A stretch of DNA of 24,294 bases from CAYUNA01 sp047629355. GTDB taxonomy: Bacteria > Bacteroidota > Bacteroidia > Chitinophagales > Saprospiraceae. The stretch is taken from assembly GCA_047629355.1 (NCBI GenBank), contig JBLHWU010000092.1, positions 1 through 24,294 on the forward strand, read 5' to 3'. Under the pieces are notes generated by a model that did no database searches, had not been told where the DNA came from, and saw nothing but the letters and a program-made list of their open reading frames with translations. Position numbers and translations under genes: made by a program. Positions 22,744 through 24,294 of the stretch are shown here, piece after piece (the first letter of the stretch is position 1; every line of letters begins with the position of its first letter).

Positions 22744-24072
22744 ATGAAAAATTTTTTACTTTTTGCATTCTCTATTTTAACAATCACAGCTTTTGCTCAA
22801 AATGCACCTGTGGATTTTGAACCCGCAGGCATAGGGACCGACTTTACCTGGGCAACTTTCGAGGCGCCTCCTATGGAGGAAAATCCTACTTTTAGTATCG
22901 TTACCAATGTATTGATTGATGCTAACAATCCTTCGGAAACGGTTGCCAAAATGGATATAGCGTATGCAACAAATGCTGGTTGGGGTAGCGCAGGATGCGA
23001 AACCATGCATGGCTCGGATATTGGACCTTTCACAATTACCACGGAAAATAACATGGTGAGCCTCCAGTTCTATCAGGTAGGATTTGCTGCTCCCGTAGCT
23101 TTAAAATTCGCCACAACTGATGGTGCAGCCTTCCCAGAAGTGGTCGTTCAAAATACAATTGCGGATGCTTGGGTTACTGTTGAATTTGACATGTCTGTTT
23201 GGATTGGTAGCACCCTCCCAGGAATACTCGATCAGGTTATTTTCTTTCCAAGTTATGCGCCTCGGGCAACTGGTCATGTGGTTTATTTTGACAACATCAC
23301 TTTTGGAGAACAAGTGCAGTTGCCGTCACCAATGGTAGCCGCTCCAGACCCGACGATTGACGAAGTGAATGTCATTTCGATGTTTAGCAATGTTTATACT
23401 GATGTGACAGTGGATACTTGGCAAACGCCGTGGTCAGCAGGGATTTTGAGTGACATTCAGATTCAAGGAAATGACACGAAAAAATACACCAATCTCGAAT
23501 TTGTTGGTATTGAAACCACGGGTGCGAATCTGATTGATGCAACTGAAATGCAGTTTTTTCATTTCGATGTTTGGACTCCTAATATGGCTAATTTTAGAGT
23601 AAAATTGGTAGATTTTGGCGCAGATGGCGGTTTTGATGGTGGCGACGATAGCGAACACGAAATTGAATTTGAAGGCATCACTCAAGGCGATTGGATATCT
23701 TACATGATTCCATTGACTGATTTTGTAGGTTTGACGGCTCAGAACAACATGGCACAATTGATTTTTTCGGGGACTCCTGCTGGCGAAGGCGTGGTGTATA
23801 TCGACAATGTTTACTTTTCAAAAGATCCTGTTAGTACTAATGAATTGGCAATAGCTGATTTTAAAATATTTCCAAATCCAGCGCAGACTGATTTGAAAAT
23901 TGAAACGGATGCTCAAGTTGAAAAAGTAGAAATTTACAATACAATTGGACAATTAATGATATCGGAAATCAATGAATCACAACTTGATATTAAAGGACTT
24001 TCAAACGGAAGTTACTTTGTAGTGGTGACGATTGACGGTCAAAAAAGAATGGAAAAACTGATTAAAAATTAG
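22744..24072 (+). CDS. T9SS cargo protein with two beta-sandwich domains
   Basis: A 442-residue secreted protein. A signal peptide (1-19, ending TAFAQ) precedes two beta-rich jelly-roll-like domains (about 20-195 and 205-365). Both close on the same theme, GHVVYFDNITF and GVVYIDNVYFSKD, as in carbohydrate-binding-like modules. The C-terminus (about 368-442) is a type A sorting domain: FKIFPNPAQTDLKIE, VEIYNTIGQLM, LDIKGLSNGSYFVVV, KLIKN. It would cross the outer membrane by the type IX system, lose this tail and be anchored or released. No catalytic domain is visible, so adhesion or glycan binding is an inference. A terminator follows. Confidence 0.9.
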   Translation: MKNFLLFAFSILTITAFAQNAPVDFEPAGIGTDFTWATFEAPPMEENPTFSIVTNVLIDANNPSETVAKMDIAYATNAGWGSAGCETMHGSDIGPFTITTENNMVSLQFYQVGFAAPVALKFATTDGAAFPEVVVQNTIADAWVTVEFDMSVWIGSTLPGILDQVIFFPSYAPRATGHVVYFDNITFGEQVQLPSPMVAAPDPTIDEVNVISMFSNVYTDVTVDTWQTPWSAGILSDIQIQGNDTKKYTNLEFVGIETTGANLIDATEMQFFHFDVWTPNMANFRVKLVDFGADGGFDGGDDSEHEIEFEGITQGDWISYMIPLTDFVGLTAQNNMAQLIFSGTPAGEGVVYIDNVYFSKDPVSTNELAIADFKIFPNPAQTDLKIETDAQVEKVEIYNTIGQLMISEINESQLDIKGLSNGSYFVVVTIDGQKRMEKLIKN

Positions 24073-24106
24073 GCTTAATTTCAAGACAGATTGAGTAATA
24101 TAGGAG

Positions 24107-24146
24107 GCGAGGATACGATTTTAAAATCGTGTCCTCGCTTTTTTTA
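24107..24146 (+). terminator. Rho-independent terminator after the T9SS cargo gene
   Basis: A 16-bp stem (24107-24122 with 24123-24138) with a single T-G wobble, practically loopless on paper so the tip would open, followed by a run of eight T. Confidence 0.88.
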
Positions 24147-24201
24147 TTAGCTATGCGAATTAAGAGCTTAAAAAAGAGTTTCCCAATGTCATAAGAAGTC
24201 T

Positions 24202-24209
24202 TAATTTTG
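24202..24209 (+). promoter_or_regulatory. -7 promoter element TAATTTTG of the last gene
   Basis: An exact TAnnTTTG match 28 bp before the ATG at 24238. A 10-bp inverted repeat (24178-24187 and 24242-24251, GTTTCCCAAT and complement) brackets it. Confidence 0.4.
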
Positions 24210-24237
24210 GATTAGGACATTCAAAAAAAAACTTAAA

Positions 24238-24294
24238 ATGGATTGGGAAACAAAGCTCATCAAAGTTTACTTTTTAGTAAGCGAATATTCTTGG
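24238..24294 (+). CDS. 5' end of a gene cut by the window edge
   Basis: The first 19 codons (MDWETKLIKVYFLVSEYSW) of a frame open to the end of the window, behind a good promoter element. The start resembles, from memory, N-termini of some Bacteroidota transposases (M-W-x-x-KLI-x-x-YF), and a 10-bp inverted repeat surrounds the start, but 19 residues are too few for a family call. Confidence 0.4.
   Translation, partial: MDWETKLIKVYFLVSEYSW

Noticed and set aside
22416..22787. Minus-strand 123-codon frame
   Set aside because: Antisense to the DUF2306-like membrane protein gene; translation has no features.

Overview
The window looks like the chromosome of a Bacteroidota member, most plausibly of a Saprospiraceae-like or related group (the rank is inference). 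The reasons are a T9SS type A sorting tail, a carboxypeptidase-regulatory/TonB-dependent receptor, a LytTR regulator without a receiver domain, two-domain MacB/FtsX-type permeases, weak Shine-Dalgarno sequences, and several TAnnTTTG promoter elements upstream of starts. No rRNA, tRNA, CRISPR array or complete insertion sequence was seen.

Layout. Bases 1-7,700 are minus-strand: a possibly shortened DUF5063-like gene, a beta-CASP RNA hydrolase, then the block EEP hydrolase - rhomboid - rhomboid - mutL - small membrane protein, a neighbourhood I recognise from other Bacteroidota. Bases 7,700-8,766 carry no intact gene. They hold a 161-bp imperfect palindrome that looks like a MITE, the 3' end of a dead NTF2/SnoaL-like gene, and several hairpins. 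A plus-strand TonB-dependent receptor follows (8,767-11,085). Bases 11,130-13,183 hold a RloA/RloB (AbiL-like) anti-phage pair on the minus strand. RloB is intact, but the RloA ATPase frame carries two in-frame TAG codons with no frameshift. A large orphan ABC permease (13,278-15,680), a fragment of an M43 metalloprotease and a DUF998 membrane protein complete the minus-strand middle.

From 17,176 onward genes are on the plus strand: a small outer-membrane barrel, a bifunctional nuclease with a UVR motif, a DinB-like gene broken by one base, a REP/MITE-like palindrome, a 38-residue membrane microprotein, a membrane-anchored LytTR regulator, a carboxypeptidase-regulatory lipoprotein-like or secreted protein, a DUF2306-like membrane protein and a T9SS cargo protein. 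The window ends inside the start of another gene, possibly a transposase.

Two themes stand out. First, gene decay is frequent: rloA, DinB, M43, NTF2 and probably two smaller remnants. Second, intergenic hairpins, some built from a heptamer (TCAGAAG / TCAGGAG type), repeatedly end 10-23 bp before a start codon, so they would lie in the 5' leader of the downstream mRNA. I found no wholly new multi-gene system; the best candidates for follow-up are the double-amber rloA next to intact rloB and the start-proximal hairpins.
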